DNA of 64,000 nt, from contig NZ_LKBW01000024.1 of NCBI RefSeq assembly GCF_002699855.1, positions 1-64,000 on the forward strand, in the 5' to 3' direction. Made by a program: the position numbers and the translations under genes. This document shows positions 1 through 10,397 of this stretch, piece by piece (positions within the stretch are counted from its first letter, which is position 1; the number at the start of each line of letters is the position of its first letter). This stretch comes from Pseudomonas amygdali. GTDB lineage: Bacteria > Pseudomonadota > Gammaproteobacteria > Pseudomonadales > Pseudomonadaceae. The notes under the pieces were generated by a model. It saw only the letters and a program-made list of their open reading frames with translations. It was not told where the DNA came from and made no database searches.

Positions 1-26
1 TCGGCGAAGGTCATTTGATTCATCAT
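1..26 (-). CDS. IS5-family transposase, N-terminal fragment (runs off window)
   Basis: Only eight codons are visible, reading M-M-N-Q-M-T-F-A before the window edge. Two adjacent ATGs (at 26 and 23) could serve as start. The assignment rests on resemblance to IS5-type transposase N-termini and on the IS-like end and TTAG duplication just outside. Without the DDE catalytic core the call stays tentative. Confidence 0.4.
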
Positions 27-90
27 CGAAAAGCTCGGCGATTGGTGCCCGGAGATTTTGCCAAATCAGGAAGTCTTTTTCAGGATTTCC
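1..90 (-). mobile_element. Partial IS5-family insertion sequence (one end)
   Basis: The minus strand from 26 downward encodes MMNQMTFA and continues out of the window. This matches my memory of the N-terminus of Pseudomonas IS5-group transposases (M-x-Q-x-TFAD). Upstream of it the minus strand runs out to GGAAATCCTGAAAAAG, a plausible IS terminus ending at position 90. It is followed at 91-94 by TTAG, which fits the YTAR target duplication of IS5. Only one end is visible, so element boundary and family are inferred. Confidence 0.5.
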
Positions 91-269
91 TTAGTTACTG
101 TAGGAATATTCCACAAACTACCGGCGGCAGCTAAATGGCCCTTTCGAGGCCTCGCCACGCTCGATCAGAATCGCAAGGCACTTCCATCCGCGCACGTTGA
201 TCTATAACGTCAATGGTCATTCGCAATACGACCGGTCCAGCGATCACCCTTGAACAAGCGAGGCTACTC

Positions 270-1112
270 ATGACCCAAACCCCTTACACCCCACCGAAGG
301 TATGGCAGCAGGAAACAAAAGCAGGCGGTACGTTCGCCAGCATCAACCGGCCCGTAGCCGGTCCCACGCATGACAAGGTACTGCCCGTCGGCAAGCACCC
401 ACTGCAGCTTTATTCTATGGCCACACCCAACGGGGTGAAGGTCACGATCATGCTCGAAGAGCTGATGGCGCTGGGGCATAGCGGCGCGGAATACGATGCC
501 TGGCTGATCCGCATTTCCGAGGGCGATCAGTTCTCCAGCGGCTTTGTCGAGATCAATCCCAACTCCAAGATCCCTGCATTGCTGGACCGAAGCCATGAAA
601 CACCTGTTCGGGTATTCGAGTCCGGTTCGATTCTGCTGTACCTGGCTGAGAAGTTTTCCAGTTTCCTGCCCGCCGACCCGGCAGGCCGTACCGAAACGCT
701 GAACTGGCTGTTCTGGCAGATGGGCGCGGCGCCCTACCTGGGTGGCGGGTTCGGGCACTTCTACGCCTACGCGCCGGAGAAACTCGAATACCCCATCAAT
801 CGCTTCGCGATGGAGGCCAAGCGCCAACTCGATGTGCTGAACCGCCGACTGGGCGAGCACCGCTACCTGGCTGGCGATACCTACACGATTGCCGATATCG
901 CGGTCTGGCCATGGTATGGCGCGCTGGTAAGGAACAAGGTTTATTCGGCCGCCGAGTTCCTGTCGGTGCACGAATACCCGAACCTGATTCGCTGGACGGA
1001 AGAAATCGCCGCGCGCCCTGCCGTCATCAAAGTCCAGAAGGTCAACCGCACCTGGGGCGAAGAGGCGGATCAGGTGCCGGAGCGGCATCAGGCATCCGAC
1101 CTGGATAAATAA
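270..1112 (+). CDS. yghU: YghU-type glutathione S-transferase / disulfide-bond oxidoreductase
   Basis: A 280-residue protein of the nu-class GST family, soluble glutathione- or glutathionyl-dependent disulfide reductases. The start MTQTPYTPPKVWQQ resembles the N-terminus of E. coli YghU. An N-terminal thioredoxin-like domain carries ESGSILLYLAEKF, the region holding the glutathione-contacting Glu-Ser, and an all-helical C-terminal domain follows (GDTYTIADIAVWPW). The ATG at 270 is preferred over the in-frame ATG at 213 because it has a GAGG ribosome-binding site and matches the family N-terminus. The gene stands alone, with an IS5-like end about 180 bp upstream. Confidence 0.85.
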   Translation: MTQTPYTPPKVWQQETKAGGTFASINRPVAGPTHDKVLPVGKHPLQLYSMATPNGVKVTIMLEELMALGHSGAEYDAWLIRISEGDQFSSGFVEINPNSKIPALLDRSHETPVRVFESGSILLYLAEKFSSFLPADPAGRTETLNWLFWQMGAAPYLGGGFGHFYAYAPEKLEYPINRFAMEAKRQLDVLNRRLGEHRYLAGDTYTIADIAVWPWYGALVRNKVYSAAEFLSVHEYPNLIRWTEEIAARPAVIKVQKVNRTWGEEADQVPERHQASDLDK

Positions 1113-1203
1113 GACGCAAGTCAAGGCCTGCGCAAACAGAAACCTGTTGCTACACACTCAAAAGAGATTCTGGGTCGGACAGTCGTGATCTGAACGTAAA
1201 GTA

Positions 1204-1230
1204 GCGTCCTTAGCCACTGCCCAAGGACGC
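1204..1230. terminator. Hairpin between yghU and the DUF1016 gene
   Basis: Perfect 8-bp inverted repeat GCGTCCTT/AAGGACGC with an 11-nt loop, about 90 bp after the yghU stop. No T-tract follows, so termination is only a possibility. Confidence 0.3.
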
Positions 1231-1312
1231 GCCCTATGAGCCGGACAACTGCCCATCCAGATTTTCACTTGCAACTCGACACCGGTTTTCCATGCAGTGG
1301 AGTACTTGCAGC

Positions 1313-2329
1313 ATGAGTACTCCCAATGCACCGCATACGCCTGTAAATGATCGCTTTGATGAAGTGCTCGCAATGATTCAGGGCGCTCGACAGCAAGCTG
1401 CACAGGCGGTCAACACTCGCCTGATCGAGCTTTACTGGCAGGTAGGCGCTTACATCAGCCGCAAGATTGAAAACGCCGAATGGGGTGACGCGGTGGTCAG
1501 CCAGCTTGCCGAGCATCTGGCTGTAACCCAGCCAGGGTTGCGCGGGTTTACGCGTCGAAACCTATTTCGTATGCGCCAGTTCTTCGAGGTTTACCGCGAC
1601 GATGAGAAAGTGTCAGCAGTGCTGACACAATTGCCATGGACTCATCACCTGATCATCTTCAGCCAAAGCAAGCGCCCCGAAGAGCGTGAGTTTTATCTGC
1701 GCGTGGCAATCAGGGAAAACTGGTCCAGCCGAGAGCTGGAGCGCCAGTTCAAGACAGCCTTGTTCGAGCGCAGTATCACCCAGCCAGCCAAGGCCTCGGC
1801 GATGCTCAAGGAAACCCGACCGGCAGCACTGGATGTGTTCCGTGATGCCTACATGGTGGAGTTTCTCGAGCTGCCATCGGGACACGCCGAAGCTGACCTG
1901 CACCGCGGTTTGCTGCAACGCCTGAGGGATTTTCTGATCGAGCTGGGCCGCGACTTCTGTTTTGTCGGCTCCGAGTACGCGTTGCAGGTCGGCGGCCAGG
2001 ATTTTGCGCTGGATCTGCTGTTTTTCCATCGCGGCCTCAACTGCCTTGTTGCCATCGAACTCAAGGTCGGCCGCTTTGAACCCGAATACCTGGGCAAGCT
2101 GGACTTTTATCTTGAAGCGCTGGACCGGAATGTACGCAAACCCCATGAAAACCCGGCCATCGGCGTTTTACTCTGCGCCAGCAAAAACGATGAAGTGGTC
2201 GAGTACGCCCTGAACCGCTCGCTTTCACCCGCGCTGATTGCCGAGTACCAGACCCGCTTGCCGGACAGGCAGCTATTGCAGGCGAAGCTGCATGAGTTCT
2301 ATGCGAGTGCTGTGCTGAGCGATCAGTGA
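1313..2329 (+). CDS. DUF1016 / YhcG-type PDDEXK nuclease-domain protein
   Basis: A 338-residue protein with the two-part DUF1016 layout. The N-terminal winged-helix-like region includes FTRRNLFRMRQFFEVY and LTQLPWTHHLIIF. The C-terminal PDDEXK-type nuclease fold has the acidic residue in FALDLLFFHR (about residue 233) and the IELKVGRF motif (about 249-254), so the catalytic D...ExK residues look intact. Members are found near restriction systems and mobile DNA; the substrate is unknown. The ATG at 1313 is chosen over 1292 because GGAG lies about 10 nt upstream and the sequence before it looks non-coding. No partner restriction or methylase gene is adjacent. It sits between housekeeping genes, suggesting an inserted solitary gene. 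Confidence 0.8.
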   Translation: MSTPNAPHTPVNDRFDEVLAMIQGARQQAAQAVNTRLIELYWQVGAYISRKIENAEWGDAVVSQLAEHLAVTQPGLRGFTRRNLFRMRQFFEVYRDDEKVSAVLTQLPWTHHLIIFSQSKRPEEREFYLRVAIRENWSSRELERQFKTALFERSITQPAKASAMLKETRPAALDVFRDAYMVEFLELPSGHAEADLHRGLLQRLRDFLIELGRDFCFVGSEYALQVGGQDFALDLLFFHRGLNCLVAIELKVGRFEPEYLGKLDFYLEALDRNVRKPHENPAIGVLLCASKNDEVVEYALNRSLSPALIAEYQTRLPDRQLLQAKLHEFYASAVLSDQ

Positions 2330-2414
2330 TACCTGCCAGACGCACGATGCATTACGCTTGTGCATGCCTGAGCGGCAGTCTGCCTGCTTGCCCTTTCCCT
2401 GACTGGAGCCTCCA

Positions 2415-3581
2415 ATGCCGCACGATAAGGACCCTCGCGCCCACACCGCCCTGTCGCAACGCGGCCGTAGCGCCAGCAGCGGGCCAGGGCTGGCGGTCAA
2501 CCCGCCGGTCGTGCGTCTGAGTACGGTGCTGTTCGACAGTCTGGAGAGTTTGCGCGAGGCGGAAATTCGCACCACGGGGCCTGAGCGCTCGCTGACTTAC
2601 GGTGCCAACGGCAACCCGACGGCGTTTGCCTTGCAGGATCTGATTTCCGGGCTTGAGGGCGCACACGGTACTTGCCTGTACCCGACCGGGCTGGCGGCAG
2701 TGGCGCAGATGTTTCAATCGTTTCTGCGCCCAGGCGACCATGTGCTGATTACTGAATCGGTGTATGGCCCCGTTCGGCGCCTGGCGAAAACGATGCTGAC
2801 GGCCTTCGACATCCAGTTCGATTTCTACGCGGCTGACGGTAGTGATGTGGAATCGCTGATCAAGACCAACACACGGATGATCTACGCTGAAGTGCCCGGC
2901 TCGCTGACGTTCGACATGTGCGACCTGCCTGCACTGTCACAGGTGTGCAAGGCCAGGGATCTACTGCTGGCTGTGGATAACTCGTGGGGCTCGGGAATTC
3001 TGTTCAAGCCGCTGGAACTGGGCGCGGACATTTCCCTGATGGCCCTGACCAAGTACGTGGCCGGGCATTCCGACGTCATGATGGGCAGCGTCAGCACCAC
3101 CGAAGCGCACTGGAAAACCCTCAAGACCATGAACACCGCCGTGGGCAATACCGTCAGCCCCGACGATGCGTATCTGGTGCTGCGCGGTGCCCGCAGTCTG
3201 GCGGCACGCATGGCCATGCATGAACGCCACGCGATGCAAATTGCACAATGGCTGCAGGACCAGCCTCAGGTTGCACGCGTGCTGTATCCCGCATTGCCGG
3301 ACGATCCGGGCCATACCATCTGGAAGCGCGATTTCCATGGCTGCAACGGCTTGCTCAGTTTCGAATTCCATGCCGTTGACCGGCAGGTGCTGGACCGATT
3401 TACCGGCGCGTTGAAACTGTTCGGGATTGGTTACTCCTGGGGCGGTTTTGAAAGCCTGATCACTGAAGTCGAGCAATATGGTCCTGAGCGCGGCACCGGC
3501 CCGATGCTGCGGCTGCAGGTTGGCCTGGAAAGCCCGGAAGACCTGATTGCAGACCTGCAGAACGGGTTCGCTGCGGGTTAA
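2415..3581 (+). CDS. metC: Cystathionine beta-lyase (PLP enzyme)
   Basis: 388 residues, the usual length for Cys/Met-metabolism PLP-dependent enzymes. The MetC reaction cleaves cystathionine to homocysteine, pyruvate and ammonia in methionine synthesis. The PLP lysine lies in ALTKYVAGHSD (K213), preceded by the AVDNSWGSG segment that holds the cofactor-binding Asp. The C-terminus has the SWGGFESL motif typical of cystathionine beta-lyases rather than gamma-synthases. GGAG lies 6 nt before the ATG. It is probably monocistronic. A related lyase specificity cannot be excluded from sequence alone. Confidence 0.88.
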   Translation: MPHDKDPRAHTALSQRGRSASSGPGLAVNPPVVRLSTVLFDSLESLREAEIRTTGPERSLTYGANGNPTAFALQDLISGLEGAHGTCLYPTGLAAVAQMFQSFLRPGDHVLITESVYGPVRRLAKTMLTAFDIQFDFYAADGSDVESLIKTNTRMIYAEVPGSLTFDMCDLPALSQVCKARDLLLAVDNSWGSGILFKPLELGADISLMALTKYVAGHSDVMMGSVSTTEAHWKTLKTMNTAVGNTVSPDDAYLVLRGARSLAARMAMHERHAMQIAQWLQDQPQVARVLYPALPDDPGHTIWKRDFHGCNGLLSFEFHAVDRQVLDRFTGALKLFGIGYSWGGFESLITEVEQYGPERGTGPMLRLQVGLESPEDLIADLQNGFAAG

Positions 3582-3683
3582 TCCTGATAGTTGCTGCCCT
3601 TGCATTGCTCCGTCGCCGTTATTTGCCCAGAAGCCCTCGCTCTGCTAGTGTCGCGCGGTTCAACCTCTACCGGAAATGCCCCC

Positions 3684-3929
3684 ATGGCCCGCAAGAAAGC
3701 TGCACTGGATTTCGAACAGTCACTCGCTGACCTGCAAGCGCTGGTAGAGCGGCTGGAGAATGGCGAGTTGTCTCTGGAAGACTCCCTGACCGCCTTCGAG
3801 CAAGGTGTACGCCTGACCCGCGACTGCCAAAGCGCACTTACCCAAGCCGAACAGAAGGTCCAGGTGCTGCTGGAGCGCGATGGCGAACTGAGCGAAGAGC
3901 CGTTCGACGATGCGGAACTTCCCGAATGA
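3684..3929 (+). CDS. xseB: Exodeoxyribonuclease VII small subunit
   Basis: An 81-residue, highly acidic, helical protein starting [18 protein letters not shown], with the conserved [17 protein letters not shown] motif of XseB. It binds XseA in the exonuclease VII complex, which degrades single-stranded DNA to short oligonucleotides. The stop overlaps the start of ispA (ATGA at 3926-3929), so the two are translationally coupled. The xseB-ispA-dxs order is conserved across gammaproteobacteria. xseA is not in this window. Confidence 0.95.
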   Translation: MARKKAALDFEQSLADLQALVERLENGELSLEDSLTAFEQGVRLTRDCQSALTQAEQKVQVLLERDGELSEEPFDDAELPE

Positions 3930-4813
3930 TCGCGAGCTATCAAGCGCAAAGCCAGACTCGCGTCAACGCAGCACTCGAAAAACTGTTTCAGGCACCGAGC
4001 CCTGAGCTGAACCGGCTTTACGAAGCCGTGCGCTACAGCGTGATGAACGGCGGCAAGCGCGTGCGCCCGCTGCTGGCCTACGCGGCCTGCGAAGCGCTGG
4101 GCGGCGTAGCCGAGGATGCCAACGGTGCCGCCTGTGCGGTTGAACTGATTCACGCTTACTCGCTGGTGCACGACGATTTACCGGCGATGGACGATGACGA
4201 CCTGCGTCGCGGCCAGCCGACCACGCACAAGGCTTTCGATGAGGCCTGCGCGATCCTCGCAGGTGACGGCCTGCAAAGCCTGGCGTTTACTGCACTGCTC
4301 GCGCCGCACCTGACCTCACGCGATGCTGAAACGCGTCTGCAGATGGTCAATACCCTCGCAGCCGCTGCCGGCCCGGCAGGTATGGTGGGCGGGCAGGCGA
4401 TCGATCTGGGCTCTGTGGGGCTGAAGCTTGATCAGGCAGCGCTGGAATACATGCATCGGCACAAGACCGGTGCGTTGATCGAAGCCAGCGTCCGGCTTGG
4501 CGCACTGGCCAGTGGTCAAGCCGATCAGCCGCGTCTTGACGCCTTGCAGATTTATGCGCGCGCGGTCGGTCTGGCCTTTCAGGTTCAGGACGACATTCTC
4601 GATGTCGAAAGCGATACTGCGACCCTCGGCAAGCGTCAGGGTGCCGATATCGCCCGCGACAAGCCGACCTACCCTGCGTTGCTGGGCCTGGAAGCGGCCA
4701 AGCGCTATGCACTGGAACTGCGTGATCAGGCGCTGACGGCGCTGAGCCCGTTCGATGCCGCCGCAGAACCGTTGCGCGAGCTGGCACGCTATATCGTCGA
4801 ACGTCGCCACTGA
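3926..4813 (+). CDS. ispA: Farnesyl diphosphate synthase ((2E,6E)-FPP synthase)
   Basis: 295 residues of the trans-isoprenyl diphosphate synthase family. It condenses DMAPP and IPP through GPP to FPP, the precursor of ubiquinone side chains and undecaprenyl phosphate. Both aspartate-rich metal-binding motifs are present: [11 protein letters not shown] starting near residue 82 and [10 protein letters not shown] near residue 221. GGKRVRP near residue 32 binds the IPP diphosphate. It overlaps xseB by 4 bp and is followed by dxs about 160 bp downstream, linking precursor supply with chain elongation. Confidence 0.95.
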   Translation: MIASYQAQSQTRVNAALEKLFQAPSPELNRLYEAVRYSVMNGGKRVRPLLAYAACEALGGVAEDANGAACAVELIHAYSLVHDDLPAMDDDDLRRGQPTTHKAFDEACAILAGDGLQSLAFTALLAPHLTSRDAETRLQMVNTLAAAAGPAGMVGGQAIDLGSVGLKLDQAALEYMHRHKTGALIEASVRLGALASGQADQPRLDALQIYARAVGLAFQVQDDILDVESDTATLGKRQGADIARDKPTYPALLGLEAAKRYALELRDQALTALSPFDAAAEPLRELARYIVERRH

Positions 4814-4883
4814 TCACCGTCACCGAAGCCGGAAATCTGCTGAATCAACCACGGTTCGTCAGGTCTCAGTCATTAAGCGTGTC

Positions 4884-4906
4884 AGTCGGCGGACTATCCG
4901 CCGACT
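4884..4906 (+). terminator. Hairpin between ispA and dxs
   Basis: Perfect 10-bp stem AGTCGGCGGA/TCCGCCGACT with a 3-nt loop. No U-tract follows, so it may act as a partial terminator or an mRNA processing/stability element separating ispA and dxs. Confidence 0.4.
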
Positions 4907-4973
4907 CACTTCATGGGCAGCTTGCGATGCATAAGGTAAACTGCCGCCTCTTTTACTTATAACGATTCGCCTG

Positions 4974-6866
4974 ATGCCCACGACGTTCAAAGAGATCCCC
5001 CGCGAGCGCCCGGTCACGCCGCTGCTCGACCGAGCCGATACCCCGCACGGCCTGCGCCGTCTGGGCGAAGCCGAGCTGGAAACCCTGGCCGATGAGCTGC
5101 GCCTGGAATTGCTGTATTCCGTTGGCCAGACCGGAGGGCATTTTGGTGCCGGTCTTGGGGTCATCGAGCTGACCATCGCGCTGCATTACGTTTTCGACAC
5201 CCCGGACGATCGCCTTGTGTGGGACGTGGGTCATCAAGCCTATCCGCACAAGATCCTCACCGGCCGTCGCGCGCGCATGTCCACCCTGCGCCAGAAGGAT
5301 GGGGTGGCGGCCTTTCCGCGTCGTAGCGAGAGCGAGTACGACACCTTCGGCGTCGGGCATTCCAGCACCTCGATCAGCGCCGCACTCGGCATGGCGATTG
5401 CCTCGCGCCTGCAAGGCAGCGAGCGTAAATCCATTGCCGTGATCGGCGACGGTGCGCTGACTGCCGGCATGGCCTTCGAAGCGTTGAACCACGCGCCGGA
5501 AGTGGCAGCCAACATGCTGGTAATTCTCAACGACAACGACATGTCGATCTCGCGCAATGTCGGCGGTCTGTCGAATTACCTGGCCAAGATTCTTTCCAGC
5601 CGCACGTACAGCAGCATGCGCGAAGGCAGCAAAAAGGTGCTTTCGCGCCTGCCCGGCGCCTGGGAAATCGCACGTCGCACCGAAGAATATGCCAAAGGCA
5701 TGCTGGTCCCGGGCACACTTTTCGAAGAGCTGGGCTGGAACTACATCGGCCCTATCGATGGCCACGACCTGCCGACTCTGATCGCCACTCTGCGCAACAT
5801 GCGTGATCTGAAAGGCCCGCAGTTTCTGCACGTGGTCACCAAGAAGGGCAAAGGTTTTGCGCCAGCCGAAGTCGACCCGATCGGTTATCACGCCATTACC
5901 AAGCTTGAGCCGCTGAATGCGCCTGTCGTCCCGAAAAAAATCAGCGCTCCGAAGTATTCCGCAGTGTTTGGCCAGTGGATATGTGACATGGCCGAGGCTG
6001 ACTCACGGCTGGTGGGCATCACGCCAGCCATGAAGGAAGGCTCGGACCTGGTGGCATTCAGCGAACGCTTTCCAGAGCGCTACTTCGATGTTGCCATCGC
6101 CGAACAACACGCTGTAACACTGGCGGCCGGTATGGCCTGCGAAGGCAGCAAGCCGGTCGTGGCTATCTACTCGACCTTCCTGCAACGCGGCTACGATCAA
6201 CTGGTGCATGACGTCGCGGTGCAGAACCTCGACGTACTGTTTGCCATCGACCGCGCCGGGCTTGTGGGCGAAGACGGCCCGACCCACGCAGGCAGCTTCG
6301 ACCTGTCCTACCTGCGCTGCATCCCCGGCATGGTGGTCATGACGCCGAGTGACGAAAACGAACTGCGCAAGCTGCTCAACACCGGTTACCTGCACACCGG
6401 CCCCGCGGCAGTGCGTTACCCACGCGGTACCGGTCCGGACGCGTTGATCGAGACAGGCCTTGACCCGGTCGAAATCGGCAAGGGCGTTGTGCGTCGTCAG
6501 GGCCAGGGCGTTGCGATTCTGGTGTTTGGCGTGCAACTGGCCGATGCGCTGGTGGTGGCCGAGAAGCTCGACGCGACGGTGATCGATATGCGCTTCGTCA
6601 AGCCACTGGACGAAGCCTTGGTGAGCGAAGCGGCCGCCAACCACGAGTTACTGGTCACACTGGAAGAAAACGCAGTGATGGGCGGTGCCGGTGCTGCGGT
6701 CAGTGAGTTTCTGGCACGCGCCAATATCCTCAAGTCGGTACTCCACCTGGGCCTGCCGGACACCTACGTCGAGCATGCCAAGCCTGCGCAGATGCTGGCT
6801 GAGTGCGGGCTGGACGCCCAGGGGATCGAAGCGGCGATCAATGCGCGGTTGGCGTTGATTGGCTGA
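4974..6866 (+). CDS. dxs: 1-deoxy-D-xylulose-5-phosphate synthase
   Basis: 630 residues, typical for DXS. It condenses pyruvate and glyceraldehyde 3-phosphate to DXP, the first step of the MEP isoprenoid pathway and a branch to thiamine and pyridoxal. The thiamine-diphosphate motif begins at [16 protein letters not shown] (about residues 157-172), the catalytic Glu lies in AIAEQHAV (near 377), and the transketolase-like pyrimidine domain includes [12 protein letters not shown]. Its position after xseB-ispA supports the call. A perfect 10-bp hairpin follows the stop. Confidence 0.97.
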   Translation: MPTTFKEIPRERPVTPLLDRADTPHGLRRLGEAELETLADELRLELLYSVGQTGGHFGAGLGVIELTIALHYVFDTPDDRLVWDVGHQAYPHKILTGRRARMSTLRQKDGVAAFPRRSESEYDTFGVGHSSTSISAALGMAIASRLQGSERKSIAVIGDGALTAGMAFEALNHAPEVAANMLVILNDNDMSISRNVGGLSNYLAKILSSRTYSSMREGSKKVLSRLPGAWEIARRTEEYAKGMLVPGTLFEELGWNYIGPIDGHDLPTLIATLRNMRDLKGPQFLHVVTKKGKGFAPAEVDPIGYHAITKLEPLNAPVVPKKISAPKYSAVFGQWICDMAEADSRLVGITPAMKEGSDLVAFSERFPERYFDVAIAEQHAVTLAAGMACEGSKPVVAIYSTFLQRGYDQLVHDVAVQNLDVLFAIDRAGLVGEDGPTHAGSFDLSYLRCIPGMVVMTPSDENELRKLLNTGYLHTGPAAVRYPRGTGPDALIETGLDPVEIGKGVVRRQGQGVAILVFGVQLADALVVAEKLDATVIDMRFVKPLDEALVSEAAANHELLVTLEENAVMGGAGAAVSEFLARANILKSVLHLGLPDTYVEHAKPAQMLAECGLDAQGIEAAINARLALIG

Positions 6867-6876
6867 GTGGCAGAGG

Positions 6877-6901
6877 TTCCTCACGCGCCGAGCGTGAGGA
6901 A
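6877..6901 (+). terminator. Hairpin after dxs
   Basis: Perfect 10-bp stem TTCCTCACGC/GCGTGAGGAA with a 5-nt loop, 10 bp after the dxs stop. The U-tract is absent, so its strength is uncertain. Confidence 0.45.
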
Positions 6902-6974
6902 TCATCACCACGACCCCGCATGCAGCAATCCTGATAACATGCTGCGCACTTCGACACTGCCGCGATGCCAGCCG

Positions 6975-8153
6975 ATGCCTCATGTGACCCGTTCCGCCCC
7001 CACGCCTGAATTGACCTCGGTGTTCGCTGCCTTGCAGCAGCATTTTCTGCAGGTCGTCGTTCCGCTCTGGCAGGGCCCTGGCTGGAACGCACAATTGGCA
7101 TTGCCTTACGAAGCGCTCGACGCCAACGATCAGCCTCTAGCGCCGCAACGCTATCGAGCCATGGCCTGCGCACGTCAGCTGTTTCTGTTTTCCAGCCTTA
7201 TCGATAACGTCGAAGTGCCGAACGCTCGGGCGCGGGCCGGTGAGCTGTTTCGCTCCCTGCAACAGCACTTCCACGATGGCGAGCATGGCGGCTGGTTCTA
7301 TAGCATCGATCCACAGGGCAAACCTCTGGATCGCCGCAAGGACCTCTACACTCACGCCTTCATTATTTTCGCCTGCGCACATTACTGGGCGAAGGTGCAG
7401 GACCCGCTGGCAGAGTCAGTGCTCAATGCGGCGCTCAGCGTTGTAGCGGAGCGCTTTGCCGACGATGACGGGCTGTACGAAGCGCAACTCGATGAGGACT
7501 GGTCGACGCTGGGCAGCGGCCCGCTCCAGAACCCCTTGATGCATCTGGCAGAGGCCTTTCTGGCAACGCTGTCAGTGCGCGCCGAACCTGCAACCCAGTC
7601 AGCGCTGGACGCCCTGGTTATCCACATGCAGCGTCGCTTTGTCGACACCGCCACCGGCGTGATGCTGGAGAAACCCTTGGGCGCTGTGGATAACTGGTAC
7701 GAGCCAGGTCATCAGTTCGAATGGTTCTTCCTGCTGCAATCGTCGCCAGAGCTGCATGGACGTGAGCTGCACGAATCCATGACCCGCGCGTTTGCCTACG
7801 CTCAGGCACAGGGTGTCGAGCCACAGAGCGGCGCGGTGACTGCAATGCTGACACTTGATGGCACGGTACGCGACGCCACCCAGCGTATCTGGGCTCAGGC
7901 GGAATACCTGCGAGCCATGGCCATGCGGCCAGAGTGCGAGGCGAACCTGGCTGCGCAAATGTCAGCCTTTTCGCAGCGCTTCCTGCATGCCAAAGGCTGG
8001 AACGAGTGCGTAGAGCCCGATGGCGCGGTCAGCCGCAGTGACATGCCGTCGACCACGCCTTACCACTTGGCAACCTGTTACATCGGGCTGGCTGACTTTG
8101 TCGAGAACCGCTTCGTGAACGCTTTCCCGCCGCCGACGCCTGTAGAAGACTGA
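6975..8153 (+). CDS. AGE-family sugar epimerase/isomerase (mannose isomerase-like)
   Basis: A 392-residue member of the N-acylglucosamine 2-epimerase superfamily, an (alpha/alpha)6-barrel. Family signatures are GGWFYSIDPQGKPLDRRKDLYTHAF split across about residues 105-130 and YEPGHQFEWFFLL, whose His and Glu belong to the catalytic pocket. The family includes AGE, mannose/aldose-ketose isomerases (YihS type) and cellobiose epimerases. Length and the short GHQFEW loop favour an aldose-ketose isomerase, but this is inference. The start is uncertain: ATG at 6975 gives the family-like N-terminus MPHVTRSAP, while ATG at 6939 also fits. Neither has a strong ribosome-binding site. Confidence 0.75.
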   Translation: MPHVTRSAPTPELTSVFAALQQHFLQVVVPLWQGPGWNAQLALPYEALDANDQPLAPQRYRAMACARQLFLFSSLIDNVEVPNARARAGELFRSLQQHFHDGEHGGWFYSIDPQGKPLDRRKDLYTHAFIIFACAHYWAKVQDPLAESVLNAALSVVAERFADDDGLYEAQLDEDWSTLGSGPLQNPLMHLAEAFLATLSVRAEPATQSALDALVIHMQRRFVDTATGVMLEKPLGAVDNWYEPGHQFEWFFLLQSSPELHGRELHESMTRAFAYAQAQGVEPQSGAVTAMLTLDGTVRDATQRIWAQAEYLRAMAMRPECEANLAAQMSAFSQRFLHAKGWNECVEPDGAVSRSDMPSTTPYHLATCYIGLADFVENRFVNAFPPPTPVED

Positions 8154-8195
8154 TCGATCGAACCGCACCACCTGTGCGGCCCGATCAGCAAGCAA

Positions 8196-9143
<948 letters not shown>

Positions 9144-9340
9144 TCAGACCCACAATCTCTGGGGGCAAGTCAGTGGCGCTGGACATCACGTGTTTCGGGG
9201 CCTGCAGCGTATCAGGCGAAGTTTTTTCCTTGACTTTGCCCGACACTGGCAAGAGGCCGGAAAGCGTCAGAAAACGGTGGTGGCCTGTAGCCCAGACCCT
9301 ATAACGTCCGGGGCAGTCTTTCCAAGGCTTGTTAACAGAC

Positions 9341-9349
9341 TTATCCACA
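9341..9349 (+). promoter_or_regulatory. DnaA box, perfect consensus
   Basis: TTATCCACA preceded by GTTAACAGAC, a context often seen near bacterial origins. It has the same orientation as the box 207 bp upstream. Confidence 0.6.
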
Positions 9350-9620
9350 GGCTGCCCACCTGAAAACCTTGTATGAACGACCAGCCCCCATGCTGTTGAC
9401 AAACGGCCCATCAGGCCGGTCGAAAACCACTGTGCGAAATTTAACCACTCCTCTACAGGCCTTATGCATAAAGGGCTGCAGGCAAATACTCCCAAGTTAT
9501 TAACAGCCGGTTCCACAGCAAACCTGAACAAGTCAAAACGGTGACAAAACAACCATTTGCAGCGGTTTTATGTCGCACTTATCAGACGCGCCAAAATTGT
9601 TTTCCACAATTGCATACGAC

Positions 9621-9652
9621 CGCGCCCCGGATGTTTGAGCATCCGGGGCGCG
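9621..9652 (-). terminator. Strong hairpin after livF
   Basis: Perfect 13-bp GC-rich stem CGCGCCCCGGATG/CATCCGGGGCGCG with a 6-nt loop, 43 bp beyond the livF stop on the minus strand. No uninterrupted U-tract follows, but its position suggests the end of the liv transcript. Confidence 0.6.
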
Positions 9653-9695
9653 CGAAGAAAACGGCAGGGTTTTGACGAACTCAATGCCCGCCCAG

Positions 9696-10397
9696 CTAAG
9701 CGTTCCTTACCTCTTCATTTACCAGCAATTCCTGCCCGGTGCCGGACAGCCGGATCTCGCCATTAACCATCACGTAGGCGCGATCAGACAGCTTCAGCGC
9801 ATGGTTGGCGTTCTGCTCGACCAGAAAGATTGTCATGCCAGTCGCTGCCAGTTCCCGCAGGGTCGAGAAGATCTGTTTGACGATGATCGGCGCCAGCCCA
9901 AGGCTCGGCTCATCAAGCAACAACAGCCTGGGACGACTCATCAGCGCACGGGCGATGGCGAGCATTTGCTGCTCGCCTCCGGACATGGTCATGGTGCGCT
10001 GGTTGCGGCGTTCCTTGAGCCTGGGGAACAGTTCGAACATGCGCTGCATGTCTTCGGCCGAATGCTTGTCGCCAATCGGTATGGTGCCCATCATCAGGTT
10101 CTCCTCGACCGACATGTCGGGAAACACCCGCCGCCCTTCCGGCGACTGCGCAATGCCGTTGGAGGCGATGTAATGCGAGGACTTCTGGGTGATGTCGGTG
10201 CCCTGATAGATGATCTGCCCGCTGGCGGCGCGCGGCTGGCCGAAGATCGACATCAACAGCGTCGACTTGCCTGCACCGTTGGAGCCGATCAGGCTGACTG
10301 TTTCGCCCTCGTTTATGTGCAGCGAGACCTTCTTCAAAGCCTGAATCGGCCCGTAAAACACATCGATCTCTTTCAGTTCGAGGATCGGCTTGCTCAT
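9696..10397 (-). CDS. livF: Branched-chain amino acid ABC transporter ATP-binding protein LivF
   Basis: A 233-residue ABC ATPase, the usual LivF length. It pairs with LivG to energise LivHM. Walker A is GSNGAGKST (near residues 38-46), the signature MSGGEQQM (near 138), Walker B LLLLDEPSLGLAP, and the switch His lies in FLVEQNANHAL. The start overlaps the livG stop by 4 bp (ATGA), indicating coupling. As the upstream livG reading frame is broken, translation of livF may be reduced. Confidence 0.95.
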   Translation of the reverse strand: MSKPILELKEIDVFYGPIQALKKVSLHINEGETVSLIGSNGAGKSTLLMSIFGQPRAASGQIIYQGTDITQKSSHYIASNGIAQSPEGRRVFPDMSVEENLMMGTIPIGDKHSAEDMQRMFELFPRLKERRNQRTMTMSGGEQQMLAIARALMSRPRLLLLDEPSLGLAPIIVKQIFSTLRELAATGMTIFLVEQNANHALKLSDRAYVMVNGEIRLSGTGQELLVNEEVRNA

